Source: Microbacterium paraoxydans
GTDB taxonomy: Bacteria; Actinomycetota; Actinomycetes; Actinomycetales; Microbacteriaceae
Assembly: GCF_019056515.1 (NCBI RefSeq)
Contig: NZ_CP064873.1
Location: forward strand, 248,001-312,000
Length of the DNA: 64,000 nucleotides
Direction of reading: 5' to 3'
Position 1 is the first letter of the stretch, and each line of letters starts with the position of its first letter. A program made the translations under genes and the position numbers. The notes below the pieces were generated by a model that saw nothing but the letters and a program-made list of their open reading frames with translations, did no database searches and was not told the DNA's origin. This document shows positions 16,440-25,781 of this stretch, in pieces.

Positions 16440-16613
16440 ATGGACGCGTCGTTCTTCAGCTGGACCGGGTTCGCCATCACCGCAGCGGTCGCGGTCGTGA
16501 TCCTCGTGCTCGCGTTCCTGCTCGTGCGCGCGGTGGCGCGAGTGATCGCGCGTCGCCGGAGCCGTGGCCGGGGGCGCATGCCATCCGCACCTCGCCGTCC
16601 GTCCGGACGTTGA
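16440..16613 (+). CDS. Small single-pass membrane protein with a basic tail
   Basis: The product is 57 aa: MDASFFSWTGF, then one transmembrane helix (AITAAVAVVILVLAFLLVRA), then an Arg-rich cytoplasmic tail (RVIARRRSRGRGRMPSAPRR). It is leaderless by promoter position. It converges on the DUF4188 gene, whose stop lies 12 bases away. Function unknown. Confidence 0.6.
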   Translation: MDASFFSWTGFAITAAVAVVILVLAFLLVRAVARVIARRRSRGRGRMPSAPRRPSGR

Positions 16614-16625
16614 GCGCGACCTGCC

Positions 16626-17144
16626 TCACGCCGTTGGGTCGTGCGCGGGCGCTGCCGCGGGGGCCACTGTCCGTCCGTCCGTGAATCGCGCCTGCGCACG
16701 GTGGTGGCGTCGCGGTACGGGAACGTGCTCCGTCGCGGCTGCGAGGCCCATGCGCTTCGTCGAGACGTACACGCTCTCGGCGGTGTCGACGAGGAATGTC
16801 TCGTGCCACACGCCGACCGCTCCCGGAGCCTTGCGGGCGGCGCGGTTGAAGGCCGTCCATGCCGGACGATGCTGCTGGTCCGGGTTCGAGGCATAGGCGT
16901 AGAGCTTGTCGACCGACGACCAGAACTGCACGACGTAGGGGCCGCCCGATCCGAGGAGGAGATGGTAGCCGAGCAGCCCGGAGTCGGGCTCGGTGCTGAG
17001 CTCGCGGAGCATGCGCGGCATGGCGACGAACGCGGGCAGCCACAGGTCGGGGCGCCACCACCGGTTGATCTGCATCCCGATGTGGAACACGACGAGCTCG
17101 CCTTCGTGGCGGTGGGTCATGCGACCCGTGACGACTTTCGACAT
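16626..17144 (-). CDS. DUF4188 family protein
   Basis: The product is 172 aa. It contains the dimeric alpha/beta-barrel-like core of DUF4188 proteins (VVFHIGMQINRWWRPDLWLP, SGLLGYHLLLGSGGPYVVQFW, VGVWHETFLVDTAESVYVST). Relatives are annotated as possible haem-related monooxygenases, but no reaction is established. The last ~25 residues are low-complexity Ala/Pro. The ATG at 17144 has GAGGAG five bases upstream. It is divergent from the MerR gene at 17237, which very probably controls it through the operator array between them. Confidence 0.85.
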   Translation of the reverse strand: MSKVVTGRMTHRHEGELVVFHIGMQINRWWRPDLWLPAFVAMPRMLRELSTEPDSGLLGYHLLLGSGGPYVVQFWSSVDKLYAYASNPDQQHRPAWTAFNRAARKAPGAVGVWHETFLVDTAESVYVSTKRMGLAAATEHVPVPRRHHRAQARFTDGRTVAPAAAPAHDPTA

Positions 17145-17156
17145 GGCGACTCCTCG

Positions 17157-17220
17157 TATGGATAGCGATGCTATCCATAATGGATAGCGATGCTATCCAT
17201 AATGGATAGCGCTACTATCG
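17157..17220. promoter_or_regulatory. MerR-type operator array with exact 22-bp period
   Basis: TATGGATAGC-GAT-GCTATCCATA (17157-17179) is a perfect 10-bp dyad. An identical core, ATGGATAGC-GAT-GCTATCCAT, follows at 17180-17200, and a third degenerate copy (GATAG...CTATC) lies at 17205-17219. The starts of the ATGG words are 22 bases apart, two helical turns. TACTAT at 17213 may be the -10 box of the MerR gene, and the first copy overlaps the expected -10 of the DUF4188 gene. Confidence 0.85.
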
Positions 17221-17236
17221 AAGTCAAGAGGTGGCC

Positions 17237-17851
17237 ATGAGGATTTCCGAACTGTCAGCGCAGACCGGCGTGACCGTGCCGACGATCAAGTACTACCTAC
17301 GCGAGGGGCTGCTGCCCGAGGGGGAGCGCACCTCCGCGACGCAGGCCTCGTACGGCGAGAAGCACGTCGAGCGGCTGCGCGTCATCCGGGCACTGCTCGA
17401 CGCAGGCGTGAGCATCGCCGAGACGCGGCGGGTGGTCGCGGCGCTGGATGATCCGCCCGCGAACCCGCACGAGCTGCTGGGGACCGCGCATGCCGCGATC
17501 ACCCCGCCGGCCGTTGAGTCGTTGGACCTCGCCGGGGCCGAGGCGCTCGCCGCCCAACTCGGATGGAAGCCGGGGATGTGTGATCCGGCCGTGTTGAATG
17601 CGGTCGCGCGGGCGCTGCAGGGGCTGGAGCGCGTCGGGTTCACGGTGCCGGAGGCGGTGATGGCGGAGTACCTGGCGAGTGCGCGGCGGATCGCGGATGC
17701 GGAGATCGCGGGGGTGCCGGAGGAGTCGGCGGAGGCCGCGGTGCGGTACGTGGTGCTGGGGTCGGTGTTGGTGGAGCCGTTGTTGTTGGCGTTGCGGCGG
17801 GTGGCGCAGCAGGTGAGCTCAGGGGAGCGGTTTGGCGGCGGTGTCGCGTGA
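17237..17851 (+). CDS. MerR-family transcriptional regulator
   Basis: The product is 204 aa. The N-terminal winged helix (MRISELSAQTGVTVPTIKYY, then LREGLLPEG) and the HVERLRVIRALLDAGVSIAE helix are typical of MerR. The C-terminal ~130 residues are helical with no Cys pair, so a metal-sensing role is unlikely. The ATG at 17237 is preceded by AGAGGTGG; a GTG six bases upstream is less likely. It is divergent from DUF4188 and sits beside the triple operator. The final ~60 residues are unusually GTG/TTG-rich in codon use. Confidence 0.9.
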   Translation: MRISELSAQTGVTVPTIKYYLREGLLPEGERTSATQASYGEKHVERLRVIRALLDAGVSIAETRRVVAALDDPPANPHELLGTAHAAITPPAVESLDLAGAEALAAQLGWKPGMCDPAVLNAVARALQGLERVGFTVPEAVMAEYLASARRIADAEIAGVPEESAEAAVRYVVLGSVLVEPLLLALRRVAQQVSSGERFGGGVA

Positions 17852-18224
17852 CGAGCGTGAGTCGAGGTCGAGCGCTCCGCCTTCGCCCACTCGCTCTGGG
17901 GGCACCCGAGCCGTGTGGAATCCGTACATCGCTATGCACGAGCGAGGACGGGCCGCGACCCCAGGGCCTCTGTCCGCAATGACGTCCTGGCGATGCCGCG
18001 GGCGGTCGGACCGAGCGCGCCAGCGGGTGATCCAACAGGAGCCCAATGCGCGGGCAATCAGCGTCGACGGCTGTGGTCCGACTGGGGTCGGTAGGATCAG
18101 CGAGGAGGAACTCAAACGATCTTCGAGGCCGCCACATCGCGATCCAACGATTGGCGACGTTCGGTGACAACCTAGCGGTGCTGCAAGGTGTGGAGTTTGG
18201 GTCAGTGTGGAGGGAGCGGGGAAC
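17852..18224. other. Gap at the left edge of the defence-like island
   Basis: No gene can be supported in this 373-base stretch. TAGGAT at 18092-18097 followed by GAGGAGG looks like a possible promoter for the methyltransferase-helicase pair, but no good -35 box is visible. Frames on both strands here lack family features. Confidence 0.4.
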
Positions 18225-21200
18225 GTGCCGGCATTGCAGCTAGACGGATCGAGCACGGTTGCGTGGGTGGACCTGCCCTCAGGCGCTGCCGACGCCATCG
18301 TTGTTCTTGGTCGGGATGATGCTGGGGCGGGGGCGATCCAGGTCGGTGTCGCTAATCTAACCGCGCGGCCGACGAAAGGCATACTCGACGATCTCTGGCG
18401 GTCGCGGGGCACGCGGGCTCCTATGGGCTTCATCGTCGCCGCTGTCGCTCCGGACGGCGTATGGCTTCACTACCCGTCCGCGGGCGCACCGCCTATCGGT
18501 CCCGTCACAGTCGGTCAGGCGGAGCGCCAGCTTCAGTCTGTACTGGAGGAGGAGAACGGACTTGCTGCTCACGGGCGCATTCGTGCCATCCAGGAGGCGA
18601 TGTCGTCGGCGGGTACAGACGGCTTCTCCAACCACTTCCTGTTCGCCACCTATCACCTGAACCGCGATGTGCCTCGCCGCCCCGATTGGGAGTCGGCGGG
18701 CAAGAAGGCGACGCCGATCCTGCCCAAGCGCGGCATCGAGCTGGTGACTGCGCTCGGGTTCGATGCCGAGCCCGCCGGATCGGAGCGGCTGCTCGTCCTG
18801 CGCACATTGACCGGTCCGCGGCGTGCAGTCGCCGTGCTGCTGCGCGACGACGAGCACTTCGATCGGAAGTCCACGACGTATCAGCTCACGCCCGTCGCCA
18901 AGGCACTGGAGATCGCTGGCCGCGAGGACGTGCCGTGGGTGATCGCGCTGCGCAAGTCCACCCTGCGGCTCTACCCCGGACGCGACGGCGTGGGCGTCGG
19001 CCAGCGCGGCCAGTCCGAGACCTACTTCGAGCTGGACCTGGACTTGCTCGCGCCCGAGCAGGCCGCACTGCTCACCCTCATCTTCTCCGCCGATGCGCTC
19101 GACGCCGACGGCTCCGCGCAGCAGATCCTCGACGGCTCGGGCAAGTACGCCGCCGACCTCGGCACGCGACTGCGCGACCGCGTGTATGAGGGGGTGGTGC
19201 CTCGGGTCGCGCTCGCCATCGCCGACCAGCTCCCGACGCTCGGGCTCGCGCTCGATGCTCAGGGTCTTCAGATGGCGTATCGCCTGACGATGCGCGTCCT
19301 GTTCCGGCTGCTGTTCCAGGCATACGGGGAGGCGACCGAGCTGCTGCCCGCGGGCCGCGATGACCACTACGACGCGAACTCGCTCCAGGCGTTCATCACC
19401 CGAGAGATCGGCACCAGCCCTGACCAGTTCTCCACCGAGTCGGCCGCGATCTGGTCGGACCTCACGCAGGTGTGGGAGGTCATCTTCCACGGCAACTCTC
19501 GCTGGGAGGTGCCCGCCTACGGCGGCAGCCTGTTCGACCCGGCCACCGAGGAAGGCGCGCTGCTGTCCCGCGTCAAGCTCACTGACAGCGTGATCGGCCC
19601 CGCCCTCCACGAACTCCTCAGCGAGGAGACAGTCGACCAGACCTGGGGGCCGGTCGACTTCCGCAGCCTCCAGGTGCGCGAGTTCGGCACCATCTACGAG
19701 GGCCTACTGGAATCCAGCCTCTCACTCGCCGAGCAGGACCTCACCGTCGATCGGAACGGCGCCTACGTTCCCGCAAAGGATGACGATGAGGTCGTCGCGC
19801 CCGCGGGCAGTCCATACTTCCACTCGGCATCGGGGGAGCGCAAGGCGACCGGCTCGTACTACACCCCGAAGATCGTGGTGGATCACCTCATTGAGCGGTC
19901 GGTCGAACCCGCGCTGAAGGCCCACCTCGACCGCATCAAGACGCTGATGGACGACGGCAAGGAACGCCAGGCCGCCGACGCCTTCTTCGACTTCCGCGTC
20001 GCGGACCTCGCGATGGGCTCCGCGCACTTCCTGGTCGCCGCCGTGGACAAGATCGAGCGCGGCATGCGCGACTTCCTCACCGCCACCGAGGTGCCGGGCG
20101 TGCGCGCCGAACTCGCGCGCCTCGCGGAGAAGGCACGCGAGGCACTCGGGCAGGACACGGACGGCGCGAAGGCGATCACCGACGGCCAGCTCCTGCGCCG
20201 CCAGGTCGCCCGCCGCTGCATCTACGGCCTCGACATCAACCCGCTCGCCGTCGAGCTGTCACAGCTCGCACTCTGGATTCACACCTTCGTGCCCGGCCTG
20301 CCGATGTCGAGCCTCGACCACGGACTCGTCCTCGCCAACTCACTCACCGGCATCGGCACCATCGACGAGGCGATGGACGCGCTGAAGGCCGACGGCCTGT
20401 TCGAGCAGATCATCCGCGAGCCGCTGACGGCCGCACGCGACCTTCTCATCGACTACGCGAACGCTTCCGAGGCCGACAAGTCGGAGGTCGCGGCCGGTGC
20501 GGAGATGCTGGCCAAGGCACGCGACGCAGCGGCTCCGGCGAAGGCGATCTTCGACGTGGCTGTCGCCAAGCGTCTCGGCGTGACGATTGACGAGGCGTGG
20601 GACGCCGAGCAGTTCACTGCTCTCGCAGCAATGCGCGAAGTGCGTGAGGCCGTCGATCCGCTTCAGCCCGCGCACATGCCGTATCTGTTCCCCGAGGTGT
20701 TCCTTCGAGAGCGGCCGGGGTTCGACGTTCTCGTCGGGAACCCGCCCTGGGAAGAGGTGATGGTCGAAGAACCGAAGTTCTGGCTGCGCGTGCGGCCCGG
20801 TCTGCTCGGGCTGAAGCCTGCCGCGCTAAAGGCAGAGATCGCGCGCCTCCGCTCTGAGCGAGTAGACCTGTTGCCTGAACTGCAACGCGAGATCGATGTG
20901 GTCGATGCGCTTCGGAAGGTGCTGCTCGCTGGCCCGTATCCGGGCCTTGGCACAGGTGATGTCGACCTCTACCAGGCGTTCGCATGGCGCTTTTGGCACC
21001 TGCTTCGAGAACGCGGCGCGCTCTCGTTCATCACACCGCGGTCGTTGATGAACGCAGCAGGGAACGGAGAATGGCGCGCCAACTTGATGCCGAAGGCAGT
21101 CACAGAGGTCGTGACTCTAACGAACAGCGCGAACTGGGTCTTCGAGAACGTCGATGGCCGGTATTCGTTCGCGCTGAGTGCGATTCGCCGAGACGATGAG

Positions 21201-22220
21201 AGCGGCGGGGCGGTCCGCCTCGCGGGTCCGTTCTACAACGAGCGCGAGTTCCTGGCCGGGCGGGACGTGCTTGGCGAGCTTCGTTTCGCCGCTCTCACGG
21301 CCGCTAGCGCGACCGCAGCACTTCCCAATCTTCCCGATCCAATGAGTGTGGATGTTTTTGCTCAGCTCCGTGACGCGCCTCGGCTCGATGCGAAGCGGCG
21401 TGGCTGGGACTTCCGGCCCGTCCGAGAGTTTGACGCAACGAACGACCGGCCGACCTTTGACGACGGATCACAGGCTCCAGGGAAGCTTCCGGTCCGCGGA
21501 GGCGCAGGCTTCGACTTGTGGACTCCGGAGACGGCCGAGGTGTATGCGTGGGCCAACCCCGCAAGGGTTGAGGCTGCGCTCCAGGCCAAGCGGCAGCGTC
21601 AGATAGGGCTGAAGTCGTCGGCGTTCTTCGGGAAGTCTGCGTCCTGGGCTGCCGACGCGGCCACACTCCCGCTCTGTCATCCGCGCATCGCGTTCCGAGA
21701 CGTGGCTCGTTCCACCGATACGCGAACTTCTATTGCGGCGCTGGTAGCGCCAAAGACTGTGCTTGTGAACAGCGCCCCATATGCATTCCGTGCGAACGGC
21801 GACGCGAAGGCTGAGGCGTATCTGCTTGGCGTACTGTCGTCGGTTCCGCTTGATTGGTACGCCAGGAAGTACGTCGAGCTTCACATGAACCTGCACATCT
21901 TCAATGGGCTTCCGATCCCCGAGTATGTTCCGGAAACTGCGCTGGCCGACCGGGTCGTGAACGTGGCTGGTCGCCTCGCCGCAGTGGATGCGCGGTACAA
22001 GGCGTGGGCCGAGGAGGTCGGCGTCGAGGTGGGGACGGCCAACGCCGAGCCGACGAAGACGGAACTCATCGCGGAACTCGACGCGCTCGTGTCCCTCCTC
22101 TACGGGCTGACGTCGGAGCAGGTGGAGCACGTCTTCGCGACCTTCCATCGCGGCTGGAACTACGCCGCGCGGCTGGAGCGCGTTCTCGCGTACTACGAGC
22201 AGTGGAAGGACGCGGCATGA
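18225..22220 (+). CDS. Large Eco57I/type IIG-like DNA methyltransferase
   Basis: The product is about 1331 aa. The start is taken at GTG 18225 behind a purine-rich GGAGGGAGCGGGGA; GTG 18207 would add six residues. The N-terminal ~500 residues contain ALRKSTLRLYPGRDG and TYFELDLDLL, like the N-domain of type IIG enzymes. TGSYYTPKIVVDHLIE (~residue 545) leads into the methylase core: motif I VADLAMGSAHFL (~595), YGLDINPLAVELSQLALW and motif IV VLVGNPPWEEV (~838), an adenine-N6 signature. The C-terminus would hold target recognition. No clear nuclease site was found. It overlaps the helicase gene by ATGA. The pair resembles the DrmMI/DrmD part of class 1 DISARM, without drmA, drmB or drmC of the known kind. 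Confidence 0.9.
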   Translation: MPALQLDGSSTVAWVDLPSGAADAIVVLGRDDAGAGAIQVGVANLTARPTKGILDDLWRSRGTRAPMGFIVAAVAPDGVWLHYPSAGAPPIGPVTVGQAERQLQSVLEEENGLAAHGRIRAIQEAMSSAGTDGFSNHFLFATYHLNRDVPRRPDWESAGKKATPILPKRGIELVTALGFDAEPAGSERLLVLRTLTGPRRAVAVLLRDDEHFDRKSTTYQLTPVAKALEIAGREDVPWVIALRKSTLRLYPGRDGVGVGQRGQSETYFELDLDLLAPEQAALLTLIFSADALDADGSAQQILDGSGKYAADLGTRLRDRVYEGVVPRVALAIADQLPTLGLALDAQGLQMAYRLTMRVLFRLLFQAYGEATELLPAGRDDHYDANSLQAFITREIGTSPDQFSTESAAIWSDLTQVWEVIFHGNSRWEVPAYGGSLFDPATEEGALLSRVKLTDSVIGPALHELLSEETVDQTWGPVDFRSLQVREFGTIYEGLLESSLSLAEQDLTVDRNGAYVPAKDDDEVVAPAGSPYFHSASGERKATGSYYTPKIVVDHLIERSVEPALKAHLDRIKTLMDDGKERQAADAFFDFRVADLAMGSAHFLVAAVDKIERGMRDFLTATEVPGVRAELARLAEKAREALGQDTDGAKAITDGQLLRRQVARRCIYGLDINPLAVELSQLALWIHTFVPGLPMSSLDHGLVLANSLTGIGTIDEAMDALKADGLFEQIIREPLTAARDLLIDYANASEADKSEVAAGAEMLAKARDAAAPAKAIFDVAVAKRLGVTIDEAWDAEQFTALAAMREVREAVDPLQPAHMPYLFPEVFLRERPGFDVLVGNPPWEEVMVEEPKFWLRVRPGLLGLKPAALKAEIARLRSERVDLLPELQREIDVVDALRKVLLAGPYPGLGTGDVDLYQAFAWRFWHLLRERGALSFITPRSLMNAAGNGEWRANLMPKAVTEVVTLTNSANWVFENVDGRYSFALSAIRRDDESGGAVRLAGPFYNEREFLAGRDVLGELRFAALTAASATAALPNLPDPMSVDVFAQLRDAPRLDAKRRGWDFRPVREFDATNDRPTFDDGSQAPGKLPVRGGAGFDLWTPETAEVYAWANPARVEAALQAKRQRQIGLKSSAFFGKSASWAADAATLPLCHPRIAFRDVARSTDTRTSIAALVAPKTVLVNSAPYAFRANGDAKAEAYLLGVLSSVPLDWYARKYVELHMNLHIFNGLPIPEYVPETALADRVVNVAGRLAAVDARYKAWAEEVGVEVGTANAEPTKTELIAELDALVSLLYGLTSEQVEHVFATFHRGWNYAARLERVLAYYEQWKDAA

Positions 22221-25200
22221 CAGACCAGCTTCCCGTCTTCGCGACGAATCGGATCGCGCCGCCGATGACGGTGCGTGAGGAGGTGCGTCGTCTGTTCCGG
22301 GTGAATCGGGAGGCGCTGGCTGTTCCGCCGAGCGCCGCGATTGCGACGGCCTACATCAACCCGGCGGGGTTCCTGATGCTCGCTGATGAGCTGGAGAAGC
22401 TGCCGCGCATCCGCATCCTGCTCGGGGCCGACCCGGTGCCCGATCCGCTGCTGCCGGTGGATGCGGATGCGACGATGCAGAAGCGGCTCGATGCGGCGCT
22501 GACCGATCATGTGCGCTGGTTGAAGGCGGAGCGTGACGCGCTCGGGTTCGAGCTTCGGGCTACGCAGTCGGCGCAGCGGCTCGTGGAGTGGCTGCGCGCC
22601 GCCGACGAGCGCGGTGAGCCGATTGTGGAGATCCGTCGCTACACGGGCGGGTTCCTGCACGGCAAGGCGTTCATCAGCCACCACCCGACGCATCCTGCGT
22701 ATCTCGCGGGGTCGTCCAACCTGACCTACGCCGGGCTCACGCGCAACGCCGAGCTGAACGTGGGCGCGTCTGGGCAGCACGGGTCGACGCCGCAGGTGAT
22801 CGACTGGTTCGAGGAGTGCTGGGCCGACTCCGAAGCCTTCGACCTCGCCGGGTTGTATGAGCCGCTGTGGGCCGAGCACACCCCGTGGAGCGTCTTCCTC
22901 CGCATGTTGCTGGCCCGCTACGGCGAGCATCTCGATGACGAGCAGGCTGGTCCGACGCGCTTCGAGCTGACCCGGTTCCAGGCCGACGGTGTGAAGCGGA
23001 TGAGGCGGCTGCTGGAGGAGGTCGGCGGCGTGCTGGTGGCTGACGAAGTGGGTCTTGGTAAGACTTTCCTCGCGCTCGAAGTGATCGCCGCAGCCACCGA
23101 GCAGCAGCGTCAGCGTGTGCTCGTCGCAGCTCCCGCAGCGCTGAAGGCATCGGTGTGGGATCCGGTGCTGGAGAGGTACGACATCTCCCGTCGTGTCTCG
23201 GTGCACTCCTACGAGGAGATCCGCAGCCGTATGGATCCGGAGCACCCCGAGCATCTCGGGTTCTACGAGCGCGCCGAGGACGCTGCGCTGGTGATCGTGG
23301 ACGAGGCGCACAACTTGCGGAACGCGGGAGCTGCGCGCTCGGAGGCGCTGGATCGGATCATTCTCGCGGGGCGGCACCCGAAGAAGGTCGTGCTGCTGAC
23401 CGCCACGCCAGTGAACAACTCGCTCATCGACCTGGAGACCCTGGTCAAGTACTTCATCCGCGACGACGCGCGCTTCGCCTCCATCGGCATTCCGTCGATC
23501 CGCAAGTACATCCGTGACGCGCAGGCCCTCGATCCCGAGGCGCTGACGCCCGCGCACCTGTTCGACCTGATGGATCAGGTCGCGGTGCGGCGCACCAGGA
23601 AGTTCGTCAAGGACAACTACCGCGGCGAGACGATCGCCGGGCCGGGAGGCAAGAAGATCCCGGTCGAGTTCCCCGACGCCGACGTGCGTCGTGTGGACTA
23701 TCAGCTTGATGGGCCGGGTGAGGCGTTGGTTGATGCGGTCACCTACGCGCTAGACATCCCCGAGGATGAGGCGCACGTCGCGTCGTTCAGCGTGCGCCGC
23801 AGCGACCCCGGGCGGCTCCTGCTTGCCCGGTACGTTCCCAGTAGGTATCTGACGACCGAGGACCTGAACAAGACCGAGGTTTCGAACATGGGGCTGCTGC
23901 GCTCCGCGCTGCTCAAGCGGCTCGAATCCTCGCCGACCGCGCTCGCCGGCACACTCGGCGTGCTCATCCAGACGCACGAGGCGTTCCTCTCGGCGCTCGG
24001 GAAGGGCACCGTGCTCGTCGGCGGCGCGCTGCGGGACTACGTGAACTCCGAGTCGGAAGACCTGGACGAAATCGTCGCCGGTCTCGACGAGGATGCTGAG
24101 CATCAAGCCACCCCTGCTGAACTGTACGACGCAGAGCTGCTGGCATCAGATGTCGAGCGCGACCTCGTACTAATCCGTCAACTCCAGTCGCTCGCCAAGA
24201 CCGCAGCGCACGACGGTGAACCGAAGGTTACGGCGCTCCTCGCAGAGCTGGAGCGAGTTTCGGCCGACGCCGACAAACCCGCCGTGACGAGCGCACCCAG
24301 CGGCGACCGGCGGAAGGTCATCGTCTTCTCCACCTACGCCGACACCATCCGCGACCTACACGAGCGGCTCATCCACGCGCTGGACGCGGTGCCGGACGGC
24401 TCGCCGCTCGCAGCGTACCGAGGCCGGGTCGCGCCTGCGGTGATCGGCGAGTTTGCGTCAGGTAAGACAGGAGGGATCAACCAGACGGCCCGAGCGAAGG
24501 CGGTGGCAAACTTCGCTCCGCGGACGGCAGGAGCGCTCAAGACCGATGGAACACCAGTGGAGAAAGACCTCTACGACATCCTGCTGACGACCGACGTGCT
24601 CGCCGAAGGCGTGAACCTTCAGCAGGCCGCGCATATCGTCAACTACGACCTGCCGTGGAACCCGATGCGCATCGTGCAGCGCCACGGGCGCGTCGACCGC
24701 ATCGGCAGCCAGCACAAGTCCATCGAACTTGACGTCTTCTTCCCCGCTGAGCATCTCGACGAATTCCTCGGGCTCGAGCAGACCCTGATCCGCAAGCTCC
24801 GGCAAGCTGACGCCGCGATCGGCGCGGGCAAGGTGCTTCCCGGCGTATCCCACTACCCACCGCAGGAGCACTACGACCCCGATGCAATCGTCGGCGAGAT
24901 CGAGGAACTCATCGAGCAGGGCGGCGGTTCGGCCGCGGGCTCGGGAGAGGAGTACCGGCGACGCCTCGCCAATGCGCTCGACGCCGACCAGACCCTTCGC
25001 GGGCGACTCGAAGACCTGCCCTACGGCATCGGTAGCGGATTCGTGAACCCCGCCGTCTCCGGCCGCTCCTTCGTTTTCTGCATAAAGATGGGTGACACCG
25101 GCCACATCTGGTTCCGCAACGTGAATGCCGACGACGCCTGGCAGCCCGTTGCCGACGAGGATGGTCGGGTCGTGGTCGACGACACCCTGATCTCGCTCGT

Positions 25201-25684
25201 CACGGCCGACCCCGGTGGGCCTGACAGGCCGCGTTCCCTGCCCGACGGGGCGTTCCGCGCTGCCTACGAGGCATGGGCACTCGCACAGGAGGATGCGCAC
25301 GACGAGTGGATGCGCTCCACTGACCCGAACGCCCTCGCCGCCGAGATCCCGACATCCTTCCGCGACGCGCGTGAGACTATCCTGAACAACGGCGGACACC
25401 TCGGCGCGGCACAGCTTCAGACCATAATGCGACTCAACACCGTGCCGACCGCCAAGGCAAGAAAGGCGATGCGAGCTGCGCTGCGCACCCCCGGGAAGCC
25501 CGAAGCTGTAGTCGACGCGATCCTCCAGGTGCTCGACGGATTTGGCATCCAGCCCGCCGAGAAGGTCGAACCGCTCCCGCCCATCGCGCTCGACGACGTG
25601 CGCCTCATCGCCTGGATGGCAGTCGAAGGGACGAAGGCGACGGAGGTGGAAGATCCCGGGCCGTCGGCACTGATCAGCAATTAG
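22217..25684 (+). CDS. PLD-domain plus SNF2-type helicase
   Basis: The product is 1155 aa. Residues ~20-190 form a phospholipase-D-like domain with one HxK half site (GGFLHGKAFISHH followed by AGSSNLT). A two-lobed SNF2/superfamily-2 helicase follows: DEVGLGKT (~277), VIVDEAHNLRN, LLTATPVNN, VIVFSTYADTI, then TTDVLAEGVNLQQAAHIVNY and QRHGRVDRIGSQ. The C-terminal ~300 residues are of unknown fold. In defence systems such proteins translocate on DNA, with the PLD part acting as nuclease or binding module; that role is inferred. Its ATG overlaps the methyltransferase stop by four bases. It ends 97 bases from the convergent second helicase. Confidence 0.92.
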   Translation: MTDQLPVFATNRIAPPMTVREEVRRLFRVNREALAVPPSAAIATAYINPAGFLMLADELEKLPRIRILLGADPVPDPLLPVDADATMQKRLDAALTDHVRWLKAERDALGFELRATQSAQRLVEWLRAADERGEPIVEIRRYTGGFLHGKAFISHHPTHPAYLAGSSNLTYAGLTRNAELNVGASGQHGSTPQVIDWFEECWADSEAFDLAGLYEPLWAEHTPWSVFLRMLLARYGEHLDDEQAGPTRFELTRFQADGVKRMRRLLEEVGGVLVADEVGLGKTFLALEVIAAATEQQRQRVLVAAPAALKASVWDPVLERYDISRRVSVHSYEEIRSRMDPEHPEHLGFYERAEDAALVIVDEAHNLRNAGAARSEALDRIILAGRHPKKVVLLTATPVNNSLIDLETLVKYFIRDDARFASIGIPSIRKYIRDAQALDPEALTPAHLFDLMDQVAVRRTRKFVKDNYRGETIAGPGGKKIPVEFPDADVRRVDYQLDGPGEALVDAVTYALDIPEDEAHVASFSVRRSDPGRLLLARYVPSRYLTTEDLNKTEVSNMGLLRSALLKRLESSPTALAGTLGVLIQTHEAFLSALGKGTVLVGGALRDYVNSESEDLDEIVAGLDEDAEHQATPAELYDAELLASDVERDLVLIRQLQSLAKTAAHDGEPKVTALLAELERVSADADKPAVTSAPSGDRRKVIVFSTYADTIRDLHERLIHALDAVPDGSPLAAYRGRVAPAVIGEFASGKTGGINQTARAKAVANFAPRTAGALKTDGTPVEKDLYDILLTTDVLAEGVNLQQAAHIVNYDLPWNPMRIVQRHGRVDRIGSQHKSIELDVFFPAEHLDEFLGLEQTLIRKLRQADAAIGAGKVLPGVSHYPPQEHYDPDAIVGEIEELIEQGGGSAAGSGEEYRRRLANALDADQTLRGRLEDLPYGIGSGFVNPAVSGRSFVFCIKMGDTGHIWFRNVNADDAWQPVADEDGRVVVDDTLISLVTADPGGPDRPRSLPDGAFRAAYEAWALAQEDAHDEWMRSTDPNALAAEIPTSFRDARETILNNGGHLGAAQLQTIMRLNTVPTAKARKAMRAALRTPGKPEAVVDAILQVLDGFGIQPAEKVEPLPPIALDDVRLIAWMAVEGTKATEVEDPGPSALISN

Positions 25685-25781
25685 CCAGCTCGCGCCTATG
25701 GAGACCGCTCGTGTCCCTGGGCGTTGATGGAGCGAGGATCGGCATCGGCGTGAGGGGTTCCCTTGGGAGTGGCATCGTGCA

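Noticed and set aside
17819..18433. Minus-strand gene of about 200 aa in the gap before the methyltransferase
   Set aside because: It has no family features, overlaps the MerR and methyltransferase genes and has Arg/Pro-rich shadow composition.
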